In this document: positions 27,041 to 35,466 of the stretch, piece after piece | Numbering within the stretch: position 1 is the first letter of the stretch | Layout of the letters: each line of letters starts with the position of its first letter | DNA from: Synechococcus sp. ATX 2A4 | Lineage (GTDB): Bacteria; Cyanobacteriota; Cyanobacteriia; PCC-6307; Cyanobiaceae | Reading direction: 5' to 3' | DNA: 64,000 nt | NCBI RefSeq assembly: GCF_024346375.1 | Contig: NZ_JAGQCV010000007.1 | Coordinates: 62,001-126,000, forward strand | Made by a program: the position numbers and the translations under genes | Notes under the pieces: model-generated | Seen by the model: the letters and a program-made list of their open reading frames with translations, nothing else | Databases searched by the model: none | What the model was told of the DNA's origin: nothing

Positions 27041-27633
27041 CGGCAGAACGCCGCAGCGTTGGGAACGAGGTTCACCACCCTGGAAATCATGGTGACGCCG
27101 TCGACGGAGACCGTGTAGGTCCACTGCAGACGGTTGGCTTCGGGGTCGGCCACGGTGGGGCCCGTGCGGGTGAGGGAAACGCCGGAGGGGGCGTTGGGGG
27201 GAGCTGGGAACGCGGCAATCATGCTTTCGGCGACGCGACCGTCGAGGCAGGCGTCGGGCAGGCTGCCGGCAGCTGCAATGGCGTCGTCGTACTGGAAGGC
27301 GGCATCGACCGTGGCGGTGGGGCCGCAGGCGCCTGCAGCACCGCTGGCGATGGCTGCATCGGAGCACTCCTCCCCGCAACAGGTGAAGCGGTCGTTGAGC
27401 TCGCGGATCAAGGCCAGATCCTGAGCGATCAGGCGCTCGAGTTCATCGACGTTGTCTGCGGGGCGGCCGGAACGGTTGCTCACCAACAAGGTGACGGTGG
27501 TGCCGCTGACCACAATGGTGATCAGGATGGCCGCCACCAGAAACTCCACCAGGCTGAAGGCTGCGTCGCCTGCTGGATCGCCGCTGGCACCATCGTGCAG
27601 CCGACGACGCATCCGCAGGGAAGGGGTTCTCAT
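27037..27633 (-). CDS. PilV-like minor pilin of cluster 3
   Basis: The 198-residue prepilin has leader MRTPSLRMRRRLHDGASGDP then AGDAA, then FSLVEFLVAAILITIVVSGT, Ala at -1 and Glu at +5. The body shares hallmarks with the operon 1 PilV-like protein: the TCC pair (RFTCCGEEC vs RYTCCSGVC) and an ending NLVPNAAAFCR vs NIIPQMAYFCP. So clusters 1 and 3 are paralogous, with cluster 3 lacking PilX- and GspH-like genes. It is coupled to the PilW-like gene by GTGA. Upstream is the long non-coding stretch 27634-28089. Confidence 0.8.
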   Translation of the reverse strand: MRTPSLRMRRRLHDGASGDPAGDAAFSLVEFLVAAILITIVVSGTTVTLLVSNRSGRPADNVDELERLIAQDLALIRELNDRFTCCGEECSDAAIASGAAGACGPTATVDAAFQYDDAIAAAGSLPDACLDGRVAESMIAAFPAPPNAPSGVSLTRTGPTVADPEANRLQWTYTVSVDGVTMISRVVNLVPNAAAFCR

Positions 27634-28089
27634 GCCGGGGCGAATCGGGGAGCCCGATGCGGGAGCTTCATGGGGACGGCAGGATCGACTGCCAGGCGGA
27701 AACCAGGGTTAGCGAACTGGGGCGGGCAAGGTGAGTGGATGGGGAGAGCCAAAGCCGGGGACTGCGCAGGGCCGAACGGTGCGGGCCTGAAAGAAAGAGA
27801 AGAGAGAACGGCGCGAAAAGCAATGAGAATTAAAAATAGATGAGAGTCCGAAGGTGAATGGCTAAAGACCTCCTCAACATAAGCGCAAAATCTTGTTGAT
27901 CTGTTCAGCTTGAGGAGTTCAGGAAACTCAAACAACCATGCACGAATGACGTTGCCATGGCTTCCGGGATACCACCGAAATCCTGGCAGCTGCCTTTGGC
28001 GGCCCCCTTGGCGGGCCTGCGGTGCGCTTCTTACACTTGGCTGCACCTCCGCCACTGCAACCGTTCCGGCATGAGATCTCCCTTGCCAG
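27634..28089. promoter_or_regulatory. Divergent non-coding region between pilin cluster 3 and the histidine kinase gene
   Basis: About 455 bp with no convincing gene on either strand. It must carry the promoters of the divergent pilin pair and kinase gene. The part 27800-27900 is noticeably AT-rich compared with its surroundings (AAAGCAATGAGAATTAAAAA), as expected of a regulatory region. I could not assign -35/-10 boxes confidently. Confidence 0.5.
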
Positions 28090-29568
28090 GTGCGCTCGTT
28101 GGCTGAGCAACCTGTGCCCCGACGCCGACGCTCTCGGGCCTCGATCCGCCGCCAATTGCAGTTCACCAGCCTGCTGGTGATCCTCACCGGCTATGGGGTG
28201 TTGGTGTTCTCCAATGGCCTGATCGCCAGCAAGGTGCGGCGTGACCGCCACAGCCAAACCGTGTTCGAGGCGCACCGGGAGCTGATGCGTGCTCCTGTGC
28301 CCCGTTCCGCCGAAGACATCCAGGCGCGGCTTGAGCGGGTGCTCAGCCCGGGGCTGCTGATCTGGGTGGAGACAGCCGCCGGCGTGCCCTACCGGACCAC
28401 GCAGCGGGAAAACACCTTCGGGCTCGGCCCGCTGGGGCCGTTGGCGAAGCAGCTGGCCTTGATCGCCAGGGGGCAGAACAATCCGGTGTGGTTGCAGCTG
28501 AGCGGCGGCTCCTTCCTGTTCTCCACGCTGCCGGTGCGGCTGGGCGAGAGCGGTGCCCTGCTGCGCTACCTGGAGGATTTCAGCTCCGATGTGAAGCGGG
28601 AGCGCAACGCCCAGGAACTATTGATCGCGGTGGCGGTGCTCACGGCCCTGCTCACGAGCGGCTTGATGCGGCTGGCCCTGGATCGGGGCCTGTCGCCGCT
28701 GGGCCGGCTCAGCACCCGCCTGGAAGATGTGACACTGCCCACCGTGAACCTCTCCACCGAAGGCTTGCAGGTGGAGGAGCAGCCGCTGGAGTTGCAGCAG
28801 ATCGCCGCCGCCTTCAACGACCTGCTTGGCCGCCTGGCCACCTCCTGGGAGCGCCAGACCGCGTTTGCCGACGGAGTGGCCCACGAGCTGCGCACGCCGA
28901 TCACGTTGATCAGTGGCTACGCGCAGCGGCTGCGCCGCCAGATCCCGGCCAGCGCCCCGGAGAGCCGGCCGCTGGCGCTGATTGAGAGCGAATCGGCCCG
29001 CATGGGCCGCCTGGTGACCGACCTGCTCGACATCGCCAGGGATGACGCCGGCCGCCTGGATCTGGCCTTGCGGGAGCTGGATCTCGACCAGGAACTGCTG
29101 GAGGCTTATGAACGCCTCAGCACCTACACCACCGGCCGCCTGCGGCTGATCCCCTCGGAGGAGCAGGAGCCGCTGCGGGCCTGGGGCGACGCCGATCGGC
29201 TGCAGCAGTGCCTCACCAACCTGGTGGAGAACGCGCTCAAACACACTCCGGTGGGCTGCCCGATCGAGCTGTTCGCAGACGGCAACCCGCGTGAGGTGGT
29301 GGTGCATGTGCGCGACCAGGGTCCTGGGGTGCATCCCGGCGACCGGCGGCGCATCTTCGAGCGGTTTGTGCGCGGGGCGCCGGCGAGCGGGGTGCCCGCC
29401 AACCTGGTGGGCAGCGGTAGTGGTTTGGGGCTATCGGTGGTGAAGCTGCTGATGGAACGGATGGACGGCACGGCGCGGGTGGCGGAAACCCCGGGCGGCG
29501 GCGCTGATTTCCAGCTGAAGCTGCGGCGGATCAACCCGCGCCAGCCGGGGGACCCTCCTTCAGCATGA
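28090..29568 (+). CDS. Membrane sensor histidine kinase
   Basis: The 492-residue kinase has two transmembrane segments (about 24-44 and 176-196) bounding a periplasmic sensor of about 130 residues, a HAMP-like linker (197-250), HisKA with the phospho-accepting H265 in VAHELRTPITLISGY, and HATPase_c with N-box NLVENALKH (N381), G1 DQGPGV (409-414) and G2 GSGLGLSV (443-450). The GTG at 28090 was taken as start. It is convergent with the OmpR-type regulator gene at 29531, their ends overlapping by 38 bp; they are probably cognate. Signal unknown. Confidence 0.92.
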   Translation: MRSLAEQPVPRRRRSRASIRRQLQFTSLLVILTGYGVLVFSNGLIASKVRRDRHSQTVFEAHRELMRAPVPRSAEDIQARLERVLSPGLLIWVETAAGVPYRTTQRENTFGLGPLGPLAKQLALIARGQNNPVWLQLSGGSFLFSTLPVRLGESGALLRYLEDFSSDVKRERNAQELLIAVAVLTALLTSGLMRLALDRGLSPLGRLSTRLEDVTLPTVNLSTEGLQVEEQPLELQQIAAAFNDLLGRLATSWERQTAFADGVAHELRTPITLISGYAQRLRRQIPASAPESRPLALIESESARMGRLVTDLLDIARDDAGRLDLALRELDLDQELLEAYERLSTYTTGRLRLIPSEEQEPLRAWGDADRLQQCLTNLVENALKHTPVGCPIELFADGNPREVVVHVRDQGPGVHPGDRRRIFERFVRGAPASGVPANLVGSGSGLGLSVVKLLMERMDGTARVAETPGGGADFQLKLRRINPRQPGDPPSA

Positions 29569-30268
29569 AGCCCACGCCCCGCACCGTTTGGATCAAGGTG
29601 GGCTGGCCCTCCTGTTCGATCTTGCGGCGCAGATAACGGATGTAGACATCGAGCAGGTTGTCGTCGCCGTAGTGGTTCTCGCCCCACACGGTCTGCAGAA
29701 TCGTTTCGCGCTTGATCACGCGGTTGGGCTCCGAGAGCAGGCAGAGGAGCAGGTCGTATTCGCGCACGGTGAGGTTGATGGGAAGGCCGTTGCGGGACAC
29801 CTCACGGCTGCCGGTGTCGACACTGAGGTTGCCGAGGCTCACCACCACCCCCGCATCGTCGCCGGAGTCTTCGTCGGCGGGGATGGAGCGGCGGATCAGG
29901 GCCCGTACGCGGGCGAGCAGCTCCTCGATCGAATAGGGCTTGGTCACGTAGTCGTCGGCGCCGGAATCGAGCGCCTCCACCCGCTCGCGCACGTCGTCGC
30001 GGGCCGTGAGCATCAGCACAGGGGTTTGGATGCCGCTGCGGCGGATGCGCCGGCACACCTCCACGCCGGAGAAGTCCGGCAGGGTCCAGTCGAGCAGCAC
30101 CAGATCGAAGGCCTGTTCGCGAATCAGGGAGAGGGCGTTCTGGCCGTTGTCGGCCAGCTCCACGGCGTAGCCCTCCACTTTCAGCTCCTGGCCGAGAAAG
30201 CGGCGCAGCTCGGGATCGTCATCGACGATCAGAACACGATGGTTGTGGGGATCCACCAGGTCAGACAT
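29531..30268 (-). CDS. OmpR/PhoB-family response regulator
   Basis: The 245-residue regulator has a receiver domain with acidic pocket D16-D18 (LIVDDDPE), phosphoacceptor D60 in LLDWTLPDFSG, T88 and K110 (YVTKPYS), then a winged-helix DNA-binding domain with REYDLLLCLLSEPNRVIKRE and DVYIRYLRRKIE. The C-terminus ends with GVGFMLKEGPPAGAG. It is transcribed toward the histidine kinase gene rather than with it. The kinase partner, target promoters and stimulus cannot be assigned; it is not RpaA or RpaB as I know them. Confidence 0.93.
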   Translation of the reverse strand: MSDLVDPHNHRVLIVDDDPELRRFLGQELKVEGYAVELADNGQNALSLIREQAFDLVLLDWTLPDFSGVEVCRRIRRSGIQTPVLMLTARDDVRERVEALDSGADDYVTKPYSIEELLARVRALIRRSIPADEDSGDDAGVVVSLGNLSVDTGSREVSRNGLPINLTVREYDLLLCLLSEPNRVIKRETILQTVWGENHYGDDNLLDVYIRYLRRKIEQEGQPTLIQTVRGVGFMLKEGPPAGAG

Positions 30269-30402
30269 CGCAAAAGTTCCCGTCCCGGTCAGTGTGCCGT
30301 GCGAGGCCTGGCCAGGAGCTCACCGCTGCCATACGAGAAACGCAATTGGTAACGGGGGCTACCATTTTTAACTGGTTTGCGGTTCTCACCGCTTCCTCAC
30401 CC

Positions 30403-30408
30403 TATACT
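30403..30408 (+). promoter_or_regulatory. Candidate -10 box upstream of the permease gene
   Basis: TATACT at 30403-30408 is close to the -10 consensus. A TTGCGG at 30377-30382 is a weak -35 candidate but the spacing of 20 bp is long. A short palindrome TGGTA-N8-TACCA lies at 30347-30364, between this site and the regulator gene, and could be an operator. Confidence 0.35.
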
Positions 30409-30468
30409 CACTGCAAGTTCTCAGTTGAAGGCCCTGGCGGTTTTGCTGGTCATGTCGATCCCCCAGTC

Positions 30469-31350
30469 GTGACACCCCTCCTCTCCTTCCCCCTGCCGGG
30501 TCTGCGCCTGTTCTCCTGGCGGCCCACCGGGCTGTCGGGGCGCATTGCCCGCTGGGGGCTGGTGGTGGTGGTGGCCTACGCCCTGGTGGCCCTGGTCGCG
30601 CCGCTGCTGGTGCAGGCCGGGGTGCTGCCCGATCCCAATGCCGGCCTGGAGAACCCCATCTATGCGGGGCCGTCGTGGGCCCACTGGTGCGGCACCGACC
30701 GCCTCGGCCGCGATGTGTGCAGCCGCACCCTGGCGGGCAGCGGCGTGGCCCTGCAGGTGGTGCTGCTGGCCCTGGTGGTGGCGCTCACGATCGGCGTTCC
30801 TTTGGGCATGGTGAGCGGCTATCTGGGCGGCCCGATCGATCGGCTGCTGGTGCTGCTGATGGACACGCTCTACACGCTGCCGGTGCTGCTGCTCTCGGTG
30901 GTGCTGGCCTTTCTGCTGGGCCGCGGCCTGCCGAATGCGGCGGCGGCGCTGTGTGTGGTGTACGTGCCGCAGTATTTCCGCGTGGTGCGCAACCAAACCG
31001 CCCAGGTGAAAGCGGAGCTGTATGTGGAGGCGGCCCGCTCGCTGGGGGCCGATCCGCTCTGGATCCTGCGGCACTACCTGCTGCGCAACGTGATCACCTC
31101 GGTGCCGGTGTTGCTCACCCTCAATGCGGCCGATGCGGTGCTGGTGCTGGGCGGGCTCGGATTTCTCGGCCTGGGGCTGCCCGAATCGATTCCCGAGTGG
31201 GGCGGTGATCTGCAGCAGGCGCTCACCGCCGTGCCCACCGGCATCTGGTGGACGGCCCTGTACCCCGGCCTGGCCATGTTCGTGCTGGTGCTGGGGTTGT
31301 CGTTTCTAGGTGAAGGGCTGGAGAGCTGGTTGAGCGGCGAACAAGCTTGA
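30469..31350 (+). CDS. DppC/OppC-type ABC transporter permease, without partner genes
   Basis: The permease of about 293 residues has six transmembrane spans, the conserved CGTDRLGRDVCSRTLAGS motif of the DppC-type N-terminus and the cytoplasmic EAA loop (ELYVEAARSLGADPLWILRH). It would be the second permease subunit of a dipeptide, oligopeptide or nickel importer, but neither a DppB-like permease nor ATPase nor binding protein is nearby; in several cyanobacteria the subunits are scattered. I chose GTG 30469; an upstream in-frame start at 30292 would add 59 residues with no family match. Confidence 0.85.
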   Translation: MTPLLSFPLPGLRLFSWRPTGLSGRIARWGLVVVVAYALVALVAPLLVQAGVLPDPNAGLENPIYAGPSWAHWCGTDRLGRDVCSRTLAGSGVALQVVLLALVVALTIGVPLGMVSGYLGGPIDRLLVLLMDTLYTLPVLLLSVVLAFLLGRGLPNAAAALCVVYVPQYFRVVRNQTAQVKAELYVEAARSLGADPLWILRHYLLRNVITSVPVLLTLNAADAVLVLGGLGFLGLGLPESIPEWGGDLQQALTAVPTGIWWTALYPGLAMFVLVLGLSFLGEGLESWLSGEQA

Positions 31351-31842
31351 TTGCTCCCGTAAGTATCAGCGCCAGACACGAATCTTCAAATCGTTTAGCC
31401 CCGCGCAACGCCCGCGCGTTGACATCGGCGCCAACCACTTCGCTGACTATCTGCGGCTGGATCTGCGCTTTCTAGAAGAAGTTTTGATCCCTTTCCCTTG
31501 CCACTTCGATTCCAAGCAGCTGCGTTGCTGACCGTCGCGCTGGAGCGGATGCTCTGCCGCTGAAGGTGTTGCCAGAGGGAGGTCAACATCGTTGGTATCA
31601 CTGGTTTTTGCGCAGCTGAAGCAGCCGGTTGCGGCCTGCGTATCTGCTGCATGGGCCGATAGCTGCCCCAGGGCAGATCGGGGCTGCAGCCGGGGAGCCT
31701 GGGGAAAGCAACTGCGGCTTGAAGCCGTTTTGTGAAGATCTCAACATCAAGGCAAAAATCCGCCGATCTGGCGCCCGATTCCTCCCTCTTTTTGCTACTA
31801 TTGGTTCGGTGATCAAACCAGCCCTACCGCCCCATCCAGGCC
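31351..31842. other. Long intergenic region before pilA, with possible gene remnant and candidate -10 box
   Basis: About 490 bp without a complete gene. A TACTAT at 31796-31801, about 40 bp before the pilin start, is a candidate -10. From 31376 to the TGA at 31531 one plus-strand frame reads like protein (FADYLRLDLRFLEEVLIPFP) but has no start codon in frame, so it may be a gene remnant. Nothing else is recognised. Confidence 0.4.
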
Positions 31843-32271
31843 ATGAAACTCTCCTCCAAGACCCAGCTTCAGCTGATCCGCAACCTCAACAGCACCCGCG
31901 GCATCGCCCGCGCCTTCACGCTCGTTGAGCTGATGATCGTTGTGGCGATCGTCGGCGTGCTGTCCGCCGTTGCCCTGCCCACCTATTTGAATGCCCGTGC
32001 AGCCGCCGCCGTTGGTGCTGTGGTGGGTGAAGCGATCGGTATCGCCAAAGAGTGCGCGACCGCGGCTGCCTCCGGCATCGATACCGGCATCACCACCTCG
32101 TCCTCGAACGTCTCCATTGCTTGCGGCGTCACTGGCGGAACGGTTGCAGGTACGTTTGCCACTGGTTCTTCAGGAATCCGTTGCCTTACCGACACCTCAG
32201 CTGGCGGCGACGGCACAGCCACGGTCACCGTCTCCGGCAAGGGCGCCATCACCTGCGCCTTCGGCGCCTGA
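31843..32271 (+). CDS. pilA: Type IV major pilin PilA-like, first of a tandem pair
   Basis: The 142-residue prepilin has a 24-residue basic leader ending RGIARA, then FTLVELMIVVAIVGVLSAVA, with Glu at +5 and Ala (not Gly) at -1. The rest has LNARAAAAVGAVVGEAIG, two pairs of cysteines (KECAT, SIACG, IRCLT, ITCAF) and many Ser/Thr. The length and build fit a class IVa-like major pilin of picocyanobacteria. It ends with a strong intrinsic terminator and is followed by a paralogue. Candidate -10 at 31796. Confidence 0.9.
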   Translation: MKLSSKTQLQLIRNLNSTRGIARAFTLVELMIVVAIVGVLSAVALPTYLNARAAAAVGAVVGEAIGIAKECATAAASGIDTGITTSSSNVSIACGVTGGTVAGTFATGSSGIRCLTDTSAGGDGTATVTVSGKGAITCAFGA

Positions 32272-32306
32272 TTGCTCAGGTCAATTAACAACCACTTGCT
32301 TCATTT

Positions 32307-32330
32307 AAGCCCCTCACGGGGCTTTTTTTT
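32307..32330 (+). terminator. Rho-independent terminator after pilA-1
   Basis: A perfect 7-bp stem AAGCCCC / GGGGCTT (32307-32313 and 32318-32324) with a 4-nt loop is followed by a run of T to 32330. It should end the first pilin transcript, so the second pilin likely has its own promoter. Confidence 0.9.
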
Positions 32331-32546
32331 GCCTCACTACGGGGATCGCCTCAGGCTGATTGATCAACGGGCTGAAACATCTAGGCGGGCACTGCGTGCA
32401 TTTCTGGGCTTGCCGGTTGAGAGGCGGCGGATGACATCAAGATTTGTCTGTTAAGGCATAACCTCAATGCAAAGCTGTCTGAATGAAGCCATAGCTGTTT
32501 TATCGTGAATCTAGTCACTGAGCGGGCCTAGGCCGAGGGGGGTCGT

Positions 32547-32972
32547 ATGCGACTGACGTCCAGCACCAAGCTCCAGCTGATCCGCTCACTGCGGGCCGAC
32601 CCCAGCCTCGTGCGTGGCTTCACGCTGGTTGAGTTGATGGTCGTGGTGGCGATCGTGGGCGTGCTTTCTGCCGTGGCAGTGCCCACCTATTTGAACACTC
32701 GCACTGCCGCTGCTGCTGGGGCTGTGGTGGGTGAAGCCATCGGCTTCGCGAAAGAATGCGCCACCGCTGCCGCTTCTGCTTTGGATACTGGCGTCACCAC
32801 AGGGTCCACAAATGTCACCATCGTGTGCAACACCACTGGAGGCACTGTTTCCGTGGCCTTCACGCCCGGAGCCATTGGGCTCAACTGTCTAGGCGACAGA
32901 TCGATCGCCACGGATGGCGCGGCAACGATCACTGTTTCAGAGAAGGGCGCGATCTCCTGCGTCTTCTCCTGA
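32547..32972 (+). CDS. pilA: Type IV major pilin PilA-like, second of a tandem pair
   Basis: This 141-residue prepilin is a close paralogue of the previous gene: same leader pattern (STKLQLIRSLRADPSLVRG), cleavage after Gly, FTLVELMVVVAIVGVLSAVA, then the shared GAVVGEAIGFAKECATAAAS and four cysteines at equivalent places. It differs in the -1 residue (Gly) and in the Thr/Ser-rich central part. No strong terminator is seen; the convergent glycosyltransferase gene ends 26 bp away. A second pilin of the same fold suggests alternate or mixed pilus fibres. Confidence 0.9.
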   Translation: MRLTSSTKLQLIRSLRADPSLVRGFTLVELMVVVAIVGVLSAVAVPTYLNTRTAAAAGAVVGEAIGFAKECATAAASALDTGVTTGSTNVTIVCNTTGGTVSVAFTPGAIGLNCLGDRSIATDGAATITVSEKGAISCVFS

Positions 32973-32998
32973 GTTTGCTCAAACTGCTTGATCAGCGA

Positions 32999-35269
32999 TC
33001 AGCCTTTGTGGCTGGCGATCATTTGCCTGAAGGCAGTTTCGAGGTGCAGGGTTAGATCTTTGCCGTCGAACAGTTGGCTCGCCATCACCTCCGCCTGAAG
33101 GGTCTGTTTGCCGGAGCGCAGGGCTGCCACCCCGCTGGAGAGCTGGGCCAGGATTACAGCGAATTCTGCTTCTGTGTCGCAGATCCACTCGGGTTTTCCC
33201 AACCCCCGCACGATCGAGGCACTCATGCGGGCCGCCATGGTTTGGCCGCGGATGGCCACCAATGGCACCCCCATGGAGAGCGCATTGAAAGCTGTGGTGG
33301 AACTACTCCACGGGGTGGTGTCAAGGGCGATATCGATCTGGTTGTGGCAGAGCATGTGATCTCGCCATGTTTTTGTCCAAGGGAGAAAGCTCACCCTATG
33401 GCTTTCCACGCCTTGGCGCTTCAGGGATAGCAAGATTCTTTGCCGTACTGATTCAAAGACGGTGTTCCGATCTTTGATCACTAGCGTGGCTGCAGGCACA
33501 GCGCGGAGGGCACTGCTCCAGTAGGAGAGAGTTTCTTCTCTGATCTTGGCCACTTGGCCAAATGAACCCCAAACAGGTGCCAACGATTGGGCGGCGGAGG
33601 CCGCAACCGGTGGCTCTGAATAAGGGGTGCAGGCAAGCCAGGGCCGATTGATGCGCCAGGGAGTTTCCGTAAAAGAAGAATCAAACTCTTCGGGTATCAA
33701 TTCATGGTCGGCTATAATGTAGTCAATCGTTTTCAGCCCGGTTGTGGCATGAAAGCCGATGTAGTGGCATTGAATGGGCGCGCAACGTTGCGAGATGAGT
33801 TGCAAACGGTTGCTTTCAGTGTGGCCAGACGTCTCGATCAGTATGTCGTAACTCCTTGAGCGGAGCAATTCTCTTGCCTTTTCAACTCCTTCTCCCTGAA
33901 TGTTCAGCAGCTGGCTGGCTTTGCTGATGAGCTCCCGCGATCCAGCTTCTACGCGTAGGGCGGGAACAATGATTTCCACCTCAATCGCTTCCCGGTTGTA
34001 GTGAGAAAGAAAGGAATCCAGAAAGGTACTCACTACATGGTGGCCAATCTCGGCTGAGAGAATGCCAATTCGCATCTTGTTGGCGCGTCTTACCTGTGTC
34101 GGCTGTCGTAGTTTGCGATCGTTTGCACTTGAATGATGGAGAGGAGCGGCTTGAGCCGTTAATGCCCAGAACTTAGCCGATGCAGTGATCAATTCATCTT
34201 GATATCTCTTTCCTCCAATGGAATATGAAAATATCAATCCCTCCCATGCTTCCGGATGCATTGGTTGCAATTGAATTGCACGCTTAAACATATCAATGGC
34301 TTCTTCGAGCAACCCCTGGTCTCGCTTGTTGATCGCAAGATTTACAATCGCATCAGCGAAGTCGGGCTGCAAGTCGATGGCGTGTTGCATGGCTTGTGCA
34401 GCCTCCATCGGCTTGCCAGAGTTTCGGAGGCAGTTGCTCTTCAGAAAATGGCTACGGGCATTTTCAGGATCAAGGCTGAGGGCTTTCTGGCAGGCTTCCA
34501 GCGCCTGTGGAATGTCATGAAGTTCCATCAGGCAGCACGCCTGCTCCAGCCAGAGATCAACGGAAGCTGGTGAAGTTGAAAGGCAAATTGCATTGTGCAA
34601 GGCTGCTTCTTCCAGTCTGCGGGCCTCTCGCAGTGCAACGCCTAAGTGATAAGCCGTGACGGTGTCTGCATGGTCAGTTGCCAATCTCTTCTGATACTCC
34701 TGGATGACGGGGGTATAAAGTCTCTTGTCGAGGCGTGCTGCATCAAGCATCAATCCAGGCTGTCCCGGGTTTTGGGCGAATAATCGTTTAAAACACACAT
34801 AGGCTCCCAGTGGTCTGCCCAAAAAGTAGAATGCAAGGCCCTGATTCCTGATGGCCTCTTCGTGTTTTCTGTTAATTGAAAGTGCTTTCCGGTAGAATCC
34901 TATCGCTTGCCTTTGATCGTTATCTTGTTGATAGGCAACACCAAGATTGAAAAAGCCATTGGCATAGGTGGGATCAAGCTCCGTGCAATGTTTCAGCAGG
35001 GCAAGCCCTTCTTCGCTCCTGCTCGTAAGGCGGCATAGGTTGCCAAGATTACAGAAAACGGCTGCATCTGCAATTCCTGAAGCTATCATATCTCGATAGA
35101 TCAGCTCAGCTTCTTCGTATTTTCCGCTTTGGCAGAGTGCCAAGCCATGTGCAACTTGATCTGAAAATAGGCTGTTGTCGGTGCTGATGCTGGGAGCACT
35201 TGATTGGCCTGGTGGAACTGGCTCCACAGAAGAGGGTGTGGCCGGTTGTTCCGTCTTCTGTGGATCCAT
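32999..35269 (-). CDS. TPR protein with OGT/SPINDLY-type (GT41) glycosyltransferase domain
   Basis: The 756-residue protein has about eight TPR repeats (residues 35-370) and a GT41 catalytic domain (about 395-745). Diagnostic segments are MRIGILSAEIGHHVVSTFLD, ILIETSGHTESNRL (HTxxxR), YIGFHATTGLKTIDYIIADH, WSSSTTAFNALSMGVPLVAI and GQTMAARMSASIVRGLG, equal to the donor-binding loops of O-GlcNAc transferase and SPINDLY. Such enzymes add GlcNAc or fucose to Ser/Thr. The gene is convergent with the second pilin gene, 26 bp away, and the pilins are rich in Ser/Thr. Pilin glycosylation is the most direct reading but is inferred. GC is clearly lower than in flanking genes. Confidence 0.9.
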   Translation of the reverse strand: MDPQKTEQPATPSSVEPVPPGQSSAPSISTDNSLFSDQVAHGLALCQSGKYEEAELIYRDMIASGIADAAVFCNLGNLCRLTSRSEEGLALLKHCTELDPTYANGFFNLGVAYQQDNDQRQAIGFYRKALSINRKHEEAIRNQGLAFYFLGRPLGAYVCFKRLFAQNPGQPGLMLDAARLDKRLYTPVIQEYQKRLATDHADTVTAYHLGVALREARRLEEAALHNAICLSTSPASVDLWLEQACCLMELHDIPQALEACQKALSLDPENARSHFLKSNCLRNSGKPMEAAQAMQHAIDLQPDFADAIVNLAINKRDQGLLEEAIDMFKRAIQLQPMHPEAWEGLIFSYSIGGKRYQDELITASAKFWALTAQAAPLHHSSANDRKLRQPTQVRRANKMRIGILSAEIGHHVVSTFLDSFLSHYNREAIEVEIIVPALRVEAGSRELISKASQLLNIQGEGVEKARELLRSRSYDILIETSGHTESNRLQLISQRCAPIQCHYIGFHATTGLKTIDYIIADHELIPEEFDSSFTETPWRINRPWLACTPYSEPPVAASAAQSLAPVWGSFGQVAKIREETLSYWSSALRAVPAATLVIKDRNTVFESVRQRILLSLKRQGVESHRVSFLPWTKTWRDHMLCHNQIDIALDTTPWSSSTTAFNALSMGVPLVAIRGQTMAARMSASIVRGLGKPEWICDTEAEFAVILAQLSSGVAALRSGKQTLQAEVMASQLFDGKDLTLHLETAFRQMIASHKG

Positions 35270-35466
35270 TGCTTTGATGTTGGGAGCAAGCTGTGCTTAT
35301 CATCAAACAGTTTGGCATGGCAACCATGGTTTCTGCCAACGCATTTGCCCTCGTTGCTTCTGCGCATCTGAAAGCAAGATGCATTCCTTGATTCACGAAC
35401 TCTCACCGCGCAATCACAATTGTGTTTTGATTCCAGGGATCACCGCGGAGATTCCCTCAACTGCCT

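Noticed and set aside
27630-28187. 185-residue minus-strand frame upstream of the PilV-like gene of cluster 3
   Set aside because: Has ATGA contact with the pilin gene but no domain, overlaps the kinase start and has composition of non-coding DNA.
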